Of a stretch of 64,000 bases of DNA, positions 1 through 9,126 are shown in pieces. The notes beneath the pieces are model-generated. The model was not told the origin of the DNA. It saw nothing but the letters and a program-made list of their open reading frames with translations, and did no database searches. Both the position numbers and the translations under genes were made by a program. The stretch's first letter is position 1. Every line of letters starts with the position of its first letter. Origin of the DNA: Chryseobacterium kimseyorum (GTDB taxonomy: Bacteria > Bacteroidota > Bacteroidia > Flavobacteriales > Weeksellaceae); assembly GCF_025971945.1 (NCBI RefSeq), contig NZ_JAPDHW010000002.1, positions 124,001 through 188,000 of the forward strand, in the 5' to 3' direction.

Positions 1-242
1 ATCTCTGTACGATGAAATAATAATATTGCTAAGAAGTTTCATCAAATCATTATTTTGTCACTATGAGAAATTATTGTAACTTAGTGCTTATGACACAATT
101 GATTCTGGTAAACCAAAGTTTTGAATATTCAGTAGAAAATACTAAAGTCCATAAACTATATAAAAGATCAGCATCTTAAAAATTTCTATTTACTTTTTTA
201 AAAGATAATTTTATATTATCATTAAATATTTTTATCCAAAGA

Positions 243-1325
243 ATGATCCCTATCACAAAACCTTTTTTACCACCGATTGAAGAATATTCGCATTTTGTAG
301 AAGGAATTTACAAAAGAGAATGGCTGACAAATTTAGGTCCTCTGGCCAGTCAGCTGGAGATGGATATTAAAGATTATTTGAATGTCAAACATCTTCTGTT
401 TGTCACAAATGGCACAATTGCCTTGCAAATGGCGATTAAGGCACTCAATCTTACAGGTGAAATAATTACGACTCCTTTTTCATTCGTTGCAACCACAAGT
501 TCAATCGTATGGGAAAACTGCAAACCTGTATTTGTAGATATCAACAGAAACTCTCTAAATATTGATTCATCAAAGATAGAAGCAGCGATTACAGATAAAA
601 CTACGGCAATTTTAGCAACTCATGTTTATGGAAACCCATGTGATGTAGAAAATATTGAGAAAATAGCGGAAAAATATAATCTGAAAGTAATCTACGACGG
701 TGCTCATGCTTTCAGTGTAAAAATTAAAGAAAGATCAATCTTCGAATACGGCGACATCTCTATCTGCTCATTGCATGCTACAAAATTATACCATTCTGTA
801 GAAGGAGGGCTTATTTTCACTAAAGACCCTGATTTATTAAAGAAAATCGCAGCAATACGAAATTTTGGAATCTCTGGCTATGACTCTTTTTCTGAGCTGG
901 GAATCAACGGTAAAAATTCTGAATTTCATGCAGCGATGGGGCTTGCAAATCTAAAACATATAACATCAATCTTAGACAAGAGGAAAATTTTGGTTACGCA
1001 ATATAACAGTTTATTAAGCAACTTAAAGGCATATATTCCAGAGTGGCATCAAGACTCTGAAAACAATAATGCATATTATCCTGTAATATTAGAAAGTGAA
1101 GAATTATTACTAAAAATAAAATCTGAACTTGATAAAAACGAAATTTTCACGAGAAGATATTTCTATCCAAGTTTAGCTGAAGCGTTGCCATATCTTGAAA
1201 AGCAAACTTTAGAGATTTCGCATGACATCTCAAAAAGGGTCTTATGCCTTCCTCTCTATTATGATCTTACACTAGAGGAAGTAAATTTTATATGTAGATT
1301 AATTTTAAGAGTTCAAAATAATTAA
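243..1325 (+). CDS. DegT/DnrJ/EryC1/StrS aminotransferase, VioA-like sugar transaminase
   Basis: This is a PLP-dependent sugar aminotransferase of 360 residues, a normal length for the family. Visible family blocks are TNGTIALQMAIKAL near residue 55, TPFSFVATTSSIVWE near 80, HVYGNPCDVE near 127, the acceptor-phosphate block YDGAHAF near 150 and SLHATKLYHSVEGG near 178, whose Lys should form the Schiff base. The block order and wording resemble VioA/FdtB-type enzymes that aminate dTDP-4-keto-6-deoxyglucose, so a dTDP-4-amino-4,6-dideoxyhexose product is likely. The next gene, 3 bases downstream, is a VioB/NeuD-like acetyltransferase, which fits one pathway. The exact sugar and the C3 or C4 position are inferred. 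Confidence 0.87.
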   Translation: MIPITKPFLPPIEEYSHFVEGIYKREWLTNLGPLASQLEMDIKDYLNVKHLLFVTNGTIALQMAIKALNLTGEIITTPFSFVATTSSIVWENCKPVFVDINRNSLNIDSSKIEAAITDKTTAILATHVYGNPCDVENIEKIAEKYNLKVIYDGAHAFSVKIKERSIFEYGDISICSLHATKLYHSVEGGLIFTKDPDLLKKIAAIRNFGISGYDSFSELGINGKNSEFHAAMGLANLKHITSILDKRKILVTQYNSLLSNLKAYIPEWHQDSENNNAYYPVILESEELLLKIKSELDKNEIFTRRYFYPSLAEALPYLEKQTLEISHDISKRVLCLPLYYDLTLEEVNFICRLILRVQNN

Positions 1326-1328
1326 AAA

Positions 1329-1964
1329 ATGTTAATAGTCGGCGCCAAAGGTTTTGCAAAAGAGGTATTAGAAATTTGTCATCAGAATAATAATTTGGAA
1401 AATCTTGTTTTTTATGATGATGTGAATGATGATGTGAATGGCCTATTGTATGGAAAATTCCCGATCCTAAAATCATTAGAAGAAGCGAAAGATCATTTTG
1501 AAAAGATTGATGCAAGATTTACTATTGGAATTGGCAATCCTCTTGTCCGTAAAATGTTATATACAAAATTTGTTGAATTAGGGGGGCTTTTTACAAGCAC
1601 CATTTCTTCTTCTTGTTATATTGGAAACTACAATAATTCTATAAGAGAAGGAGTCAACATCATGCAGAAAGTTGTTATTACCAACGATGTTCATATTAGT
1701 AAAGGATGTCTCGTTAATCAGCTTTCTTCTATAGGCCATGATGTAGTTATAGGAGAATTTACGGAAATTTGTCCTAGTGTATCAATATCTGGTAATTGCA
1801 ATATTGGCAGTAATGTTTTCGTAGGAACCAATGCAACGATTTTACCTAATGTAATAGTTGGAAATAACACAATTATTGGCGCAGGAGCTGTAGTTAATAA
1901 AAACCTACCCGAAAATTGTGTTGCTGTAGGTATCCCTGCAAAAATTATAAAGATCAATGAGTAG
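1329..1964 (+). CDS. NeuD/PglD/VioB-like sugar N- or O-acetyltransferase
   Basis: A 211-residue acyltransferase with the PglD/NeuD layout. The N-terminal Rossmann-like part (MLIVGAKGFAKEVLEI) binds the sugar nucleotide, and from about residue 95 a left-handed beta-helix of hexapeptide repeats binds acetyl-CoA and ends in AVGIPAKIIK. The His of SSIGHDVVIGEF near residue 138 is the expected general base. It starts 3 bases after the aminotransferase and overlaps the next gene by 8 bases, so the three are probably co-translated. With the VioA-like enzyme it would N-acetylate the 4-amino group of a dTDP-dideoxyhexose; O-acetylation of another sugar is the alternative. Confidence 0.85.
   Translation: MLIVGAKGFAKEVLEICHQNNNLENLVFYDDVNDDVNGLLYGKFPILKSLEEAKDHFEKIDARFTIGIGNPLVRKMLYTKFVELGGLFTSTISSSCYIGNYNNSIREGVNIMQKVVITNDVHISKGCLVNQLSSIGHDVVIGEFTEICPSVSISGNCNIGSNVFVGTNATILPNVIVGNNTIIGAGAVVNKNLPENCVAVGIPAKIIKINE
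1416..1439 (+). repeat. In-frame 12-bp tandem duplication inside the acetyltransferase gene
   Basis: The unit GATGATGTGAAT occurs twice in a row and encodes the repeated residues Asp-Asp-Val-Asn in the linker after the first beta strands of the NeuD-like protein. The frame is kept. Confidence 0.8.
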
Positions 1965-3156
1965 AGATATTAAAGTAGTACACTTTTTAGAAGCCACCTT
2001 ATTTACGGAAGCTTTTATTAATAGCTTTGAAAAAACCTCATCTGATATAACTTTTTATATTATTAATAATGGTTTCTTAGATCGTGAATACATGAAAAAA
2101 GATAATGTGAAACTCTTTGACATGGATGATAATAACGAAAGATCACTAATTATAAATTCCATTAATAAAAATGAGACAAAGGTTGCTGTTTTTCATGTAT
2201 TAAATGCCGTAAAAATGGAAATCATTTTATCTCTTCGAAAAGATATTAGAAAAATTTGGTGCCTTTGGGGAAACGATTTTTATGACACTAATTACTATTA
2301 TCCATTTAAACTGTATGAAAAGTTTAACCTGGCCTTTTTTGAAAAAGATAAATCGATTGTAAGAAAAATCTATAACAGACCAGAATTTAAGACATTAATT
2401 TTCAACACATTAAAACACATTAATACATTAGGTATAAAGTCAAAACTACTAACAAAACTGAACAATCATTTCGCGCTAGACCGTTATTTTTTTATTAAAG
2501 AGAATATTGATTATATAAGCTACATTGTACCGAAAGAAAAAAAAATCCTTTCAAAAATATTCCCCGGAAAAGTATTTTGTCATTTATACAGTGATCCAGA
2601 TCTTCCACAATTTCATCATTTTAAGGAGAATAATGATAATATAGCTCAGGGAAATAATATTTTATTGGCACATTCTGCAGCAGAAACTAATAATCATTTA
2701 GATTGTCTTGAAATTCTGAAAAGCTGCAATTTGTCTACACAAAAAATAATTTCACCACTAAGCTATGGAGGAAGTAAAGAATATATAGGTGAAGTCATAC
2801 AAAAAGGCAAAGAGTATTTTGGCGAAAGATTCGTTCCACTTACCGAAAGACTTTCATTAGAAGAATATTCCAAAATTTTATCATCTTGCTCAGTGGCTAT
2901 GATGAATCAGCGAAGACAGCAGGCGGGCGGAAATCTCTTCCACTTGATAGGATCTGGGATTAAAGTTTATTTAAACAAAGAAAATGGGTTTTATGATTAT
3001 TTTGTAGAAAACGGTATAAAGGTTTTTGACATTACTGTTTTTAAAAATAATTTTGAAGTAGAACAAGACTTAAAGTCAAACAGTAAAAAGTTACGTGAAC
3101 TGTACTCTGAAGAGCATTTTCAGAATCAAATCAATATATCACTGCAAAATTTATAA
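1957..3156 (+). CDS. WecF-like (GT56) N-acetyl-dideoxyhexose lipid-linked glycosyltransferase
   Basis: A 399-residue protein resembling the TDP-Fuc4NAc:lipid II Fuc4NAc transferase family (WecF/RffT). Recognisable stretches are KVVHFLEATLFTEAF at the start, IWCLWGNDFYDT near residue 108, LLAHSAAETNNH near 235, the loop ISPLSYGGSKEYI near 267 and MMNQRRQQAGGNLFHLIGSG near 323. The enzyme would add the dideoxy-amino sugar made by the two preceding genes to a lipid-linked intermediate at the inner membrane. Its start overlaps the acetyltransferase. Because the aminotransferase looks VioA-like, the donor may be the Qui4NAc epimer rather than Fuc4NAc; this is inference. Confidence 0.8.
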   Translation: MSRDIKVVHFLEATLFTEAFINSFEKTSSDITFYIINNGFLDREYMKKDNVKLFDMDDNNERSLIINSINKNETKVAVFHVLNAVKMEIILSLRKDIRKIWCLWGNDFYDTNYYYPFKLYEKFNLAFFEKDKSIVRKIYNRPEFKTLIFNTLKHINTLGIKSKLLTKLNNHFALDRYFFIKENIDYISYIVPKEKKILSKIFPGKVFCHLYSDPDLPQFHHFKENNDNIAQGNNILLAHSAAETNNHLDCLEILKSCNLSTQKIISPLSYGGSKEYIGEVIQKGKEYFGERFVPLTERLSLEEYSKILSSCSVAMMNQRRQQAGGNLFHLIGSGIKVYLNKENGFYDYFVENGIKVFDITVFKNNFEVEQDLKSNSKKLRELYSEEHFQNQINISLQNL

Positions 3157-3162
3157 TTCGAT

Positions 3163-3966
3163 ATGCTTTTCTCCATTCTTATTGCCCATTACAATAACTA
3201 TCATTACTTCAGAGAATGCTATGACAGCATCCTGAGACAAACTTACCAGAATTATGAAATCATACTTGTAGACGACTGCTCTGTCGATGATTCTTATCAA
3301 AAAATAATAGAACTCACTAAAAACAATCCCAAGGTTAAAGTTTTCAGAAACGCGGTAAACAGCGGTGTAGGTTTAACCAAAAAAAAATGTATTGAACTGG
3401 CATCAGGTGAGGTCTGTGGATTTGTCGATCCCGATGATACCTTAGCAGATAAGGCTCTTCAAATAATTATTGAAAATTATAGTAAAGATACTATTGCAGT
3501 ATATTCACAATTCTACGAATGTGATCCAGACTTAAAGCCAATTAGAGTGTTCCCACATTCCCGGAGAATTACAAACGGAGATAAAAAATTTTTCAATGTC
3601 TTTTTTGAAGCGACTCACTTTTTTACATTTAAAAGAGAAGCATATCTGAAAACTTCAGGTATCAATGAAGAATTAACCTCAGCGGTTGATCAGGATCTAT
3701 ATTTAAAGCTTTATGAAATCGGAAATTTTAAGTTTGTAAAAATTCCTTTATATTTTTACCGTATACATGAAAAAGGGGTTTCTCAAGAATTTTCAAAAAA
3801 AGAAAAGCTGCACAAAAACTGGCATCAAACTATTTTAGACAGCGCTATAAGAAGAAATGTTGATTCTTTATATGGCAAAAAAATTTCTGAAATTGAAAAT
3901 CTACCAGGTTTTCTCAAGGTAAAACAAAATGGTGTTTTAAAAAAAATACAAAGGAAATTTTTCTAA
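3163..3966 (+). CDS. Glycosyltransferase family 2
   Basis: A 267-residue GT-A fold glycosyltransferase. The nucleotide-binding start is FSILIAHYNNYHYFRECYDS, followed by the first acidic site ILVDDCSVDDS near residue 36 and the metal-binding motif GFVDPDDTL near 90. The substrate cannot be read. It starts 6 bases after the WecF-like gene, in one run of polysaccharide genes, and is followed by a terminator hairpin and a gene on the opposite strand. Confidence 0.88.
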   Translation: MLFSILIAHYNNYHYFRECYDSILRQTYQNYEIILVDDCSVDDSYQKIIELTKNNPKVKVFRNAVNSGVGLTKKKCIELASGEVCGFVDPDDTLADKALQIIIENYSKDTIAVYSQFYECDPDLKPIRVFPHSRRITNGDKKFFNVFFEATHFFTFKREAYLKTSGINEELTSAVDQDLYLKLYEIGNFKFVKIPLYFYRIHEKGVSQEFSKKEKLHKNWHQTILDSAIRRNVDSLYGKKISEIENLPGFLKVKQNGVLKKIQRKFF

Positions 3967-3975
3967 ATCATAAAA

Positions 3976-4002
3976 AAACCACAGAAACAATTTCTGTGGT
4001 TT
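3976..4002. terminator. Hairpin between convergent genes
   Basis: A perfect 12-bp stem (AAACCACAGAAA / TTTCTGTGGTTT) with loop CAA lies between the converging GT2 and methyltransferase genes. Read on the minus strand it is followed by a run of U, so it should stop the methyltransferase transcript; it is weaker for the plus strand. Confidence 0.8.
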
Positions 4003-4010
4003 GTGCTTTA

Positions 4011-4784
4011 TTATTTTATAACGACTCCCGCATATTTACCATCGAATTCTATGATATGTGGATTGAGGCCTTTGCTTTCACAAAAATCTTTAAATGCAGC
4101 ATTGTCGCCAATATCATCACTCATGAAAACTCCGTCTTTTCTTAGTTTATCCCACAATAAAGTGTAAGCCCAAATTCTTCCGTCGTACGTTTTATCACTG
4201 TCGTAGTGTACAACGTCTAATGAATTCGTTTTAGAAAATATTTTTGGTAATGATTCTTTGTCTGCGAAACGGTAAAGATCCCAGTTGCTTTTATATTTTT
4301 CCGGTATCACGCAGCCTACAAAGTCTTCGCTTTGATTTTGCATAATATATGGCATATCTGAACTGTAAAGGGTTCCATTTCTTTTTACCAATGACGCCAG
4401 AGCAGCAAAAGATGACCACCCATATGCAACTCCGGTCTCGATCGATTTTAAAGCCGATGCGTATTCATTAATGTAATAAATCACACTTAATGAACCAGCG
4501 CCTCCCATTTTGATCGGTGCTTTTTCCTGAGCCTGTACTGCTGCTTCATATTCCTGAGCGAATATTTCCTGAAAAGGAACAAATGGTATTTTCAGAACTT
4601 TTTCTATAAATTCTTTTTCAGAAACTGCTAGATTTTTACACCAAATTTCCGCCTCTTCTTTACCACGCAAAGCTGACGAACGGTTGAAAATATTTTTCCA
4701 TATTTTCCTTCTCAGCTCGGGATATAAATCAGGGCGTTTCAGATATCCAAAAAATGTTGTTGCAATTTCAGCGACTTTACTCAT
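4011..4784 (-). CDS. Class I SAM-dependent methyltransferase
   Basis: About 257 residues from the ATG at 4784. The middle carries a Rossmann SAM-binding start SIETGVAYGWSSFAALASLV, then LYSSDMPY, and DVVHYDSDKTYDGR as the acidic motif, followed by DGVFMSDDIGD, as in class I methyltransferases of the Methyltransf_24 type. Extension to a TTG at 4814 is possible, but that codon lies inside a TAnnTTTG promoter element, so the ATG is preferred. It sits on the opposite strand within a glycosyltransferase locus, so a sugar or glycolipid substrate is plausible but unproven. Confidence 0.82.
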   Translation of the reverse strand: MSKVAEIATTFFGYLKRPDLYPELRRKIWKNIFNRSSALRGKEEAEIWCKNLAVSEKEFIEKVLKIPFVPFQEIFAQEYEAAVQAQEKAPIKMGGAGSLSVIYYINEYASALKSIETGVAYGWSSFAALASLVKRNGTLYSSDMPYIMQNQSEDFVGCVIPEKYKSNWDLYRFADKESLPKIFSKTNSLDVVHYDSDKTYDGRIWAYTLLWDKLRKDGVFMSDDIGDNAAFKDFCESKGLNPHIIEFDGKYAGVVIK

Positions 4785-4803
4785 ACAGTTATGTTTTGAG
4801 GTG

Positions 4804-4811
4804 CAAAAATA
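4804..4811 (-). promoter_or_regulatory. -7 promoter element TATTTTTG
   Basis: Minus-strand TATTTTTG matches TAnnTTTG of Bacteroidota and lies 19 bases before the methyltransferase ATG. With the element at 4835 it forms a divergent promoter pair. No clear -33 element was seen. Confidence 0.6.
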
Positions 4812-4834
4812 CAAAAGAATTGCCCAAACAATCT

Positions 4835-4842
4835 TATATTTG
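4835..4842 (+). promoter_or_regulatory. -7 promoter element TATATTTG
   Basis: TATATTTG matches the Bacteroidota -7 element. It lies upstream of the GT4 gene and back to back with the minus-strand element at 4804, so the second half of the glycosyltransferase run probably has its own promoter. Confidence 0.6.
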
Positions 4843-4877
4843 CTTTTTTAAGAATTATTTTTTTGAAAACTACACAA

Positions 4878-6029
4878 ATGCATCAGAAAATAAAAGTGCT
4901 TTTCCGCCACAGATCTATGGAAATGGGAGGTGTAGAGAGAGTTCTTATTGATCTTTTAGAAAATCTTCCGAGAGATATTTTTGATATCACATTCTTTCTT
5001 ACCCTGAACCAGGGTGAACTAAGAACTGATATTCCAAAAGACATAAATGTCATCACTTTTCAAAAAGGAAAAGAGGATATGAGCAGTAATAAATTGCTCA
5101 GAACACTGCAGTTAATTAAAAGAAATCTGACCCTACTCTTTTACAGAAAAAATCCGAAATTACTGTACAAAAATATTATCAAAGAAGATTTTGATATAGA
5201 GATTGCTCCTACTTATGCAGAGTTCGAAAATATCCTGTCAAGCCCTCTACAGTCACGAAAGATTGCATGGTTCCATACTGATGTAAGTTACGACCCCAAC
5301 CAGGAAAGAGTTTTAAATAGGATTAATAATCTTAAAAAGTTTGATTGGGTAATTTTCGGATCAAGACAGACAAGAGATGTTATTAAGGAGCTTTTTCAGA
5401 TAGAATATCCTAAAAGTTCGGTAATTTACAATTCCATAAAAATTGATGAGGTAAGAAAAAAAGCCAAAGAATTTCCAGTTACTTATAATCTGCATCCTGT
5501 ATTTTCTTCCATGGGAAGATTACACAGTAGAAAAAACTATCATACGTTGATGAATATTCACAAAAAATTGTTGGATGAAGGATATCCGCATTCAGTAGCG
5601 GTGATCGGTGGTGGCAGTGAGATGGAAAATTTAAAGAAACAGGCAAAAGAGCTCAATGTTGAAAAAACATTTTTACTTTTAGATACGCAGACAAACCCAT
5701 ATCCTTATATTAAAAACTCTGATTATTTTGTCTTACCCTCAGAATCTGAATCTTATCCATTGACCATTGGAGAAGTGATGGGTCTTAATATTCCTATTAT
5801 CAGCACCAATGTAGGTGGTATCCCAGAAATGATTGATCATAAGGTTGACGGATACCTGGTAAATCCTGATGAAAATTCTATTTATGAAGGAATGAAACTG
5901 TTTCTAACAGATTCTAGCATTCCTCAACAATTAAAAGACAATACAGAAAAGGCAGTAGAGAAATTTGACAATCAAAAAATCTATAATGCTGTTACCGATG
6001 TATTTGTCAACCAATATCAGCTGAAATAA
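4878..6029 (+). CDS. Glycosyltransferase family 4 (GT-B)
   Basis: About 383 residues from the ATG; an in-frame TTG 15 bases upstream (4863) is an alternative start. It has the GT4 donor-loop start MEMGGVERVLIDLL, the hinge SSMGRLHSRKNYHTLM near residue 205 and the E-x7-E block SESESYPLTIGEVMGL near 285, then IISTNVGGIPEMIDH. It retains the fold of a retaining NDP-sugar transferase; the sugar is not readable. It is paralogous to the gene at 9127, sharing the TNPYPY segment and the surrounding order. The stop overlaps the next start by one base (TAATG), showing translational coupling. Confidence 0.88.
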   Translation: MHQKIKVLFRHRSMEMGGVERVLIDLLENLPRDIFDITFFLTLNQGELRTDIPKDINVITFQKGKEDMSSNKLLRTLQLIKRNLTLLFYRKNPKLLYKNIIKEDFDIEIAPTYAEFENILSSPLQSRKIAWFHTDVSYDPNQERVLNRINNLKKFDWVIFGSRQTRDVIKELFQIEYPKSSVIYNSIKIDEVRKKAKEFPVTYNLHPVFSSMGRLHSRKNYHTLMNIHKKLLDEGYPHSVAVIGGGSEMENLKKQAKELNVEKTFLLLDTQTNPYPYIKNSDYFVLPSESESYPLTIGEVMGLNIPIISTNVGGIPEMIDHKVDGYLVNPDENSIYEGMKLFLTDSSIPQQLKDNTEKAVEKFDNQKIYNAVTDVFVNQYQLK

Positions 6030-6925
6030 TGAATGCCCCTAAAGTAACCATCTTAACTCCTTCTTATAACCGTGCGCATACTTTGCCCAGGGTTTTTGAA
6101 TCTCTGCAAAAGCAGACTTTTAAAGATTTTGAATGGCTTGTGATCGACGATGGCTCCACTGACAATACTAAAGATTTAGTTGAAGAGTTTCAGAAGACAG
6201 CAGATTTTAAAGTTCGTTATTATTACCAGCAGAACCAACATAAATTTTTAACTTTCTTCAGAGGGATTGATCTGGCAGAAGGGAAGTATTTTTCACCCTT
6301 AGATTCTGACGACGCTTTGCCAATCGACTCTATGGAGATTTTGGTGAATACCTGGGATCAGATTTCAGATCATCAAAATATCGTTTTTGTTTCAACGCTC
6401 TGTGAAGATCAATTTGGGAACATTGTAGGCGATCGTTTTCCAAAAGATCCATTTATCTGCAGTATTTTTGACATGCGTTACAAATACAAGATCAAAGGTG
6501 ACAAGTGGGGCATGGGAAAAACGGAAATCTATAAAAAAATGAAGCTGAATTTCGGAAATCTTGCAGGAAAGGGTTTTATTCCAGAGGGTGTTTTTCAGTT
6601 TCAGTTTGACAAACTTGGCTTTCACTACTGCATCAATAAGGTAACCAGAATATATTTTCGTGACAAAGATGATGAGCAGTCTTTGGCGAATCAGTTTTAC
6701 GATCATAAAAATGCGTTTGGGCTGGCCGAAAACTACAAAGCTTTTCTTAATGCCTACAGTTCAAAAATCTGGACTAACCCGATGCCGGTTATAAGAAACC
6801 TGGGAGGATATCTGAAATTTTCAAAAGTAGACGGGAGATCATTAAAAAAAATTTCATCAGATTTAAAATCAGTTGAAATGAAGATGTTAGCAACGCTACT
6901 TTACCCATTTTCAAAATTCATTTAA
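6029..6925 (+). CDS. Glycosyltransferase family 2
   Basis: A 298-residue GT-A enzyme. The N-terminus KVTILTPSYNRAHTLPRVFE and WLVIDDGSTDNTKD form the nucleotide site, and YFSPLDSDDALPID near residue 90 is the metal-binding motif. The C-terminal half lacks membrane spans and resembles inverting transferases of O-antigen loci. Its ATG overlaps the preceding stop codon and the next gene starts 2 bases after its own stop, so it lies in a tight operon. Confidence 0.88.
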   Translation: MNAPKVTILTPSYNRAHTLPRVFESLQKQTFKDFEWLVIDDGSTDNTKDLVEEFQKTADFKVRYYYQQNQHKFLTFFRGIDLAEGKYFSPLDSDDALPIDSMEILVNTWDQISDHQNIVFVSTLCEDQFGNIVGDRFPKDPFICSIFDMRYKYKIKGDKWGMGKTEIYKKMKLNFGNLAGKGFIPEGVFQFQFDKLGFHYCINKVTRIYFRDKDDEQSLANQFYDHKNAFGLAENYKAFLNAYSSKIWTNPMPVIRNLGGYLKFSKVDGRSLKKISSDLKSVEMKMLATLLYPFSKFI

Positions 6926-6927
6926 GA

Positions 6928-8070
6928 ATGCAGAAAAAAATACTATTTATTTACTATCAGAATGTGAAACCGGGAGGCGTTGCAAGAGTGATGATTAATC
7001 TTGCAAATGAATTTTGTGAGAACGGGTATGATGTAAGTATTTTATTTTTGATGGAAGGTGAGAATACATTTTATGAAATTAATCCAAAGATAAAAATTCA
7101 CACCGTTAATTCTTTTGGACACTGGGGCTTCAACAGGGTCAACCCCTTAATGGATAAATATCTGAAAAAATACCGATACCGATACAATCTTAAAAAATAT
7201 GTTTACGATTTCGGACAATGGGACGTGATGAATCAATGGCTGAAAAAAAATCATTCCCAGTATGACACCATTATATCCTGTTGGTACAAATTATCTGCAC
7301 AGATTTCTGTAAATAAAAAAATAGCTGCTAAAACATTTGCCTGGGAACACTCAAATTTTGAAGTTGGCGGAAAAATCTGGGGAGAAATTTTACGTCCAAA
7401 ATATAAAAACTTAAAGGGTGTAATCTGCATCAACCAAGCTTCAGTTGAGTATTATAAGAATTTAAATTCTAATACTTTTCTCATTTCAAACCTGATCGGC
7501 GAACCTTTTGAAAGTATTGATAAGATTGATTTTGAATCAAAAAAAAATCAACTGATCTACGTCGGCAGACTGGATGAGGATAAAAATGTAAGCAGCATTA
7601 TTGATGTTCTTTCAAAAACAGACATGAAAGATTTTACTTTTAAAATTATTGGTAACGGACCAGAACTTGAAAATTTAAAAAAACTAAGTAGAGAAAAAAA
7701 TCTTGAATCAAAAATAATTTTTACAGGCCAGCTTTCTGCTGATCAAATAAAAAAGGAACTTTTGGAAAGTAAGATTTTTTTGTTTATGAGTAAAACAGAA
7801 GCTTTCGGAATGGTTTTGCTTGAAGCGCTGTTTTGTGGTACTTCCCTCATTTCTTATGACTGTAAACATGGCCCTTCCGACATTGTAAATGATCAAAACG
7901 GGTTTTTAATCCCTATGAATGACAAAGTGCTTTTTCAGGAAAAATTAGGCGAATTAATTAACAATAGTCATTATCTTGAACAGTTAAACGAAGGTGCTTT
8001 TGAAGAATCAAGATTTTGGAGAAAAGAAAGAGTTTTAGAAAAGTGGATGACCTTATTAACTATCTCATAA
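6928..8070 (+). CDS. Glycosyltransferase family 4 (GT-B)
   Basis: A 380-residue GT4 enzyme. The acceptor domain starts ILFIYYQNVKPGGVARVMINLAN; the donor domain starts YVGRLDEDKNVSSIIDVLSK near residue 210 and contains FKIIGNGPELENL and the E-x7-E motif EAFGMVLLEALFCG near 290, with YDCKHGPSDIV after it, where the GPSDI segment is typical of GalNAc/glucose-type GT4 members. It is transcribed with the neighbouring GT2 genes; the linkage made cannot be told. Confidence 0.88.
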   Translation: MQKKILFIYYQNVKPGGVARVMINLANEFCENGYDVSILFLMEGENTFYEINPKIKIHTVNSFGHWGFNRVNPLMDKYLKKYRYRYNLKKYVYDFGQWDVMNQWLKKNHSQYDTIISCWYKLSAQISVNKKIAAKTFAWEHSNFEVGGKIWGEILRPKYKNLKGVICINQASVEYYKNLNSNTFLISNLIGEPFESIDKIDFESKKNQLIYVGRLDEDKNVSSIIDVLSKTDMKDFTFKIIGNGPELENLKKLSREKNLESKIIFTGQLSADQIKKELLESKIFLFMSKTEAFGMVLLEALFCGTSLISYDCKHGPSDIVNDQNGFLIPMNDKVLFQEKLGELINNSHYLEQLNEGAFEESRFWRKERVLEKWMTLLTIS

Positions 8071-8074
8071 AAAT

Positions 8075-9025
8075 ATGCTCATATCGATTATAGTCCCTAT
8101 TTACAATAGTTCAGCTTATTTACAAGAATGTATTGATTCAATTTTAGCTCAAACATATACTAATTTTGAACTGCATCTTATAAATGATGGTTCTCACGAT
8201 AATTCCGGAGAAATATGTGAGGTTTACGCCAAAAAAGACTCCAGAATAAACGTAATACACAAAGCAAATTCGGGGGTAAGTGACACCAGAAATTTAGGTA
8301 TTATAGCCGCAAAGGGTGAGTTCATTTGTTTTATTGATTCTGATGATTGGATTGACGAAGACTATCTTGAGGTCTTTACTCATAACTTTCACGATCATCA
8401 TACACTTCTATTTCAAAACATTAAAAGAGACGGAAAAACAATAAGCAATTATACATTTAAAAATTATAGCACCAGCCACGAGATAGTGGAATTATTTGTT
8501 GAAAACAACCTATTATATTCCGGCGCCCCTTTCGCTAAATTTTACAGCAAAGCAATCATATCCGATAATAGCATATTATTTGATAAAAATATATCCTATG
8601 GTGAAGATTTGATATTTTTTCTTGATTACATCAAATATATTAAAAACATTACTTTTTTAAATTCAACAAAATATAACTACCGATATATTTCCGGTTCTCT
8701 AAGCACATCAAAAAATCACCCGTGGAAAACCTATGCTCAGCTTCACATCAAAATATCTGAATTTATTCATTCTATCAGCAGTAGAGCTAATGGTAATCTG
8801 AAGTATTTTTATACGGTGGACTGGGACATGATTGAAACGGGAATCGATCAAAATATCAATGCTTTTTCCAATGAGATGTCAAATGAATTTTCTAAACTAA
8901 AGGAAACAGTTCACTTTGTACATTTTCACGTTGGCTCTCTTCATAGAAAAATACTTTTCCTACTGATTAAATTGAATAGTTACAGATTGTTAAGAGCTTA
9001 TAAAAATCTTTTAATAAAAAAATAG
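8075..9025 (+). CDS. Glycosyltransferase family 2
   Basis: A 316-residue GT2 protein of the EpsJ/CpsJ type: ISIIVPIYNSSAYLQECIDS at the N-terminus, LHLINDGSHDNS near residue 35, ANSGVSDTRNLGI near 68 and the metal-binding FICFIDSDDWIDEDY near 87. It begins 4 bases after the preceding GT4 gene. The DNA looks more AT-rich than the flanking transferase genes, a common sign of exchange in polysaccharide loci, though this was judged by eye. Confidence 0.88.
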   Translation: MLISIIVPIYNSSAYLQECIDSILAQTYTNFELHLINDGSHDNSGEICEVYAKKDSRINVIHKANSGVSDTRNLGIIAAKGEFICFIDSDDWIDEDYLEVFTHNFHDHHTLLFQNIKRDGKTISNYTFKNYSTSHEIVELFVENNLLYSGAPFAKFYSKAIISDNSILFDKNISYGEDLIFFLDYIKYIKNITFLNSTKYNYRYISGSLSTSKNHPWKTYAQLHIKISEFIHSISSRANGNLKYFYTVDWDMIETGIDQNINAFSNEMSNEFSKLKETVHFVHFHVGSLHRKILFLLIKLNSYRLLRAYKNLLIKK

Positions 9026-9126
9026 TCTTTGAAGCTATCTTCTTCGAAAGATTAAAAAATATAGAAACCAGTTTTAGCATAAAATATCTACTTTTATAGT
9101 TAGAAACATGAACTTGTTTAAATAAA

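Noticed and set aside
1..242. Open frame from base 2 to a TAA at 77-79, possible 3' end of an upstream gene
   Set aside because: Only 25 codons are visible, with no recognisable motif; the rest up to 242 is AT-rich with no further element. It may be real but cannot be supported.
1288..1515. Minus-strand 75-residue frame with a His-rich stretch HSHHHSHHHKK
   Set aside because: It is the antisense of the 12-bp GATGATGTGAAT duplication in the acetyltransferase gene, so the His run is a by-product, not a metal-binding protein.
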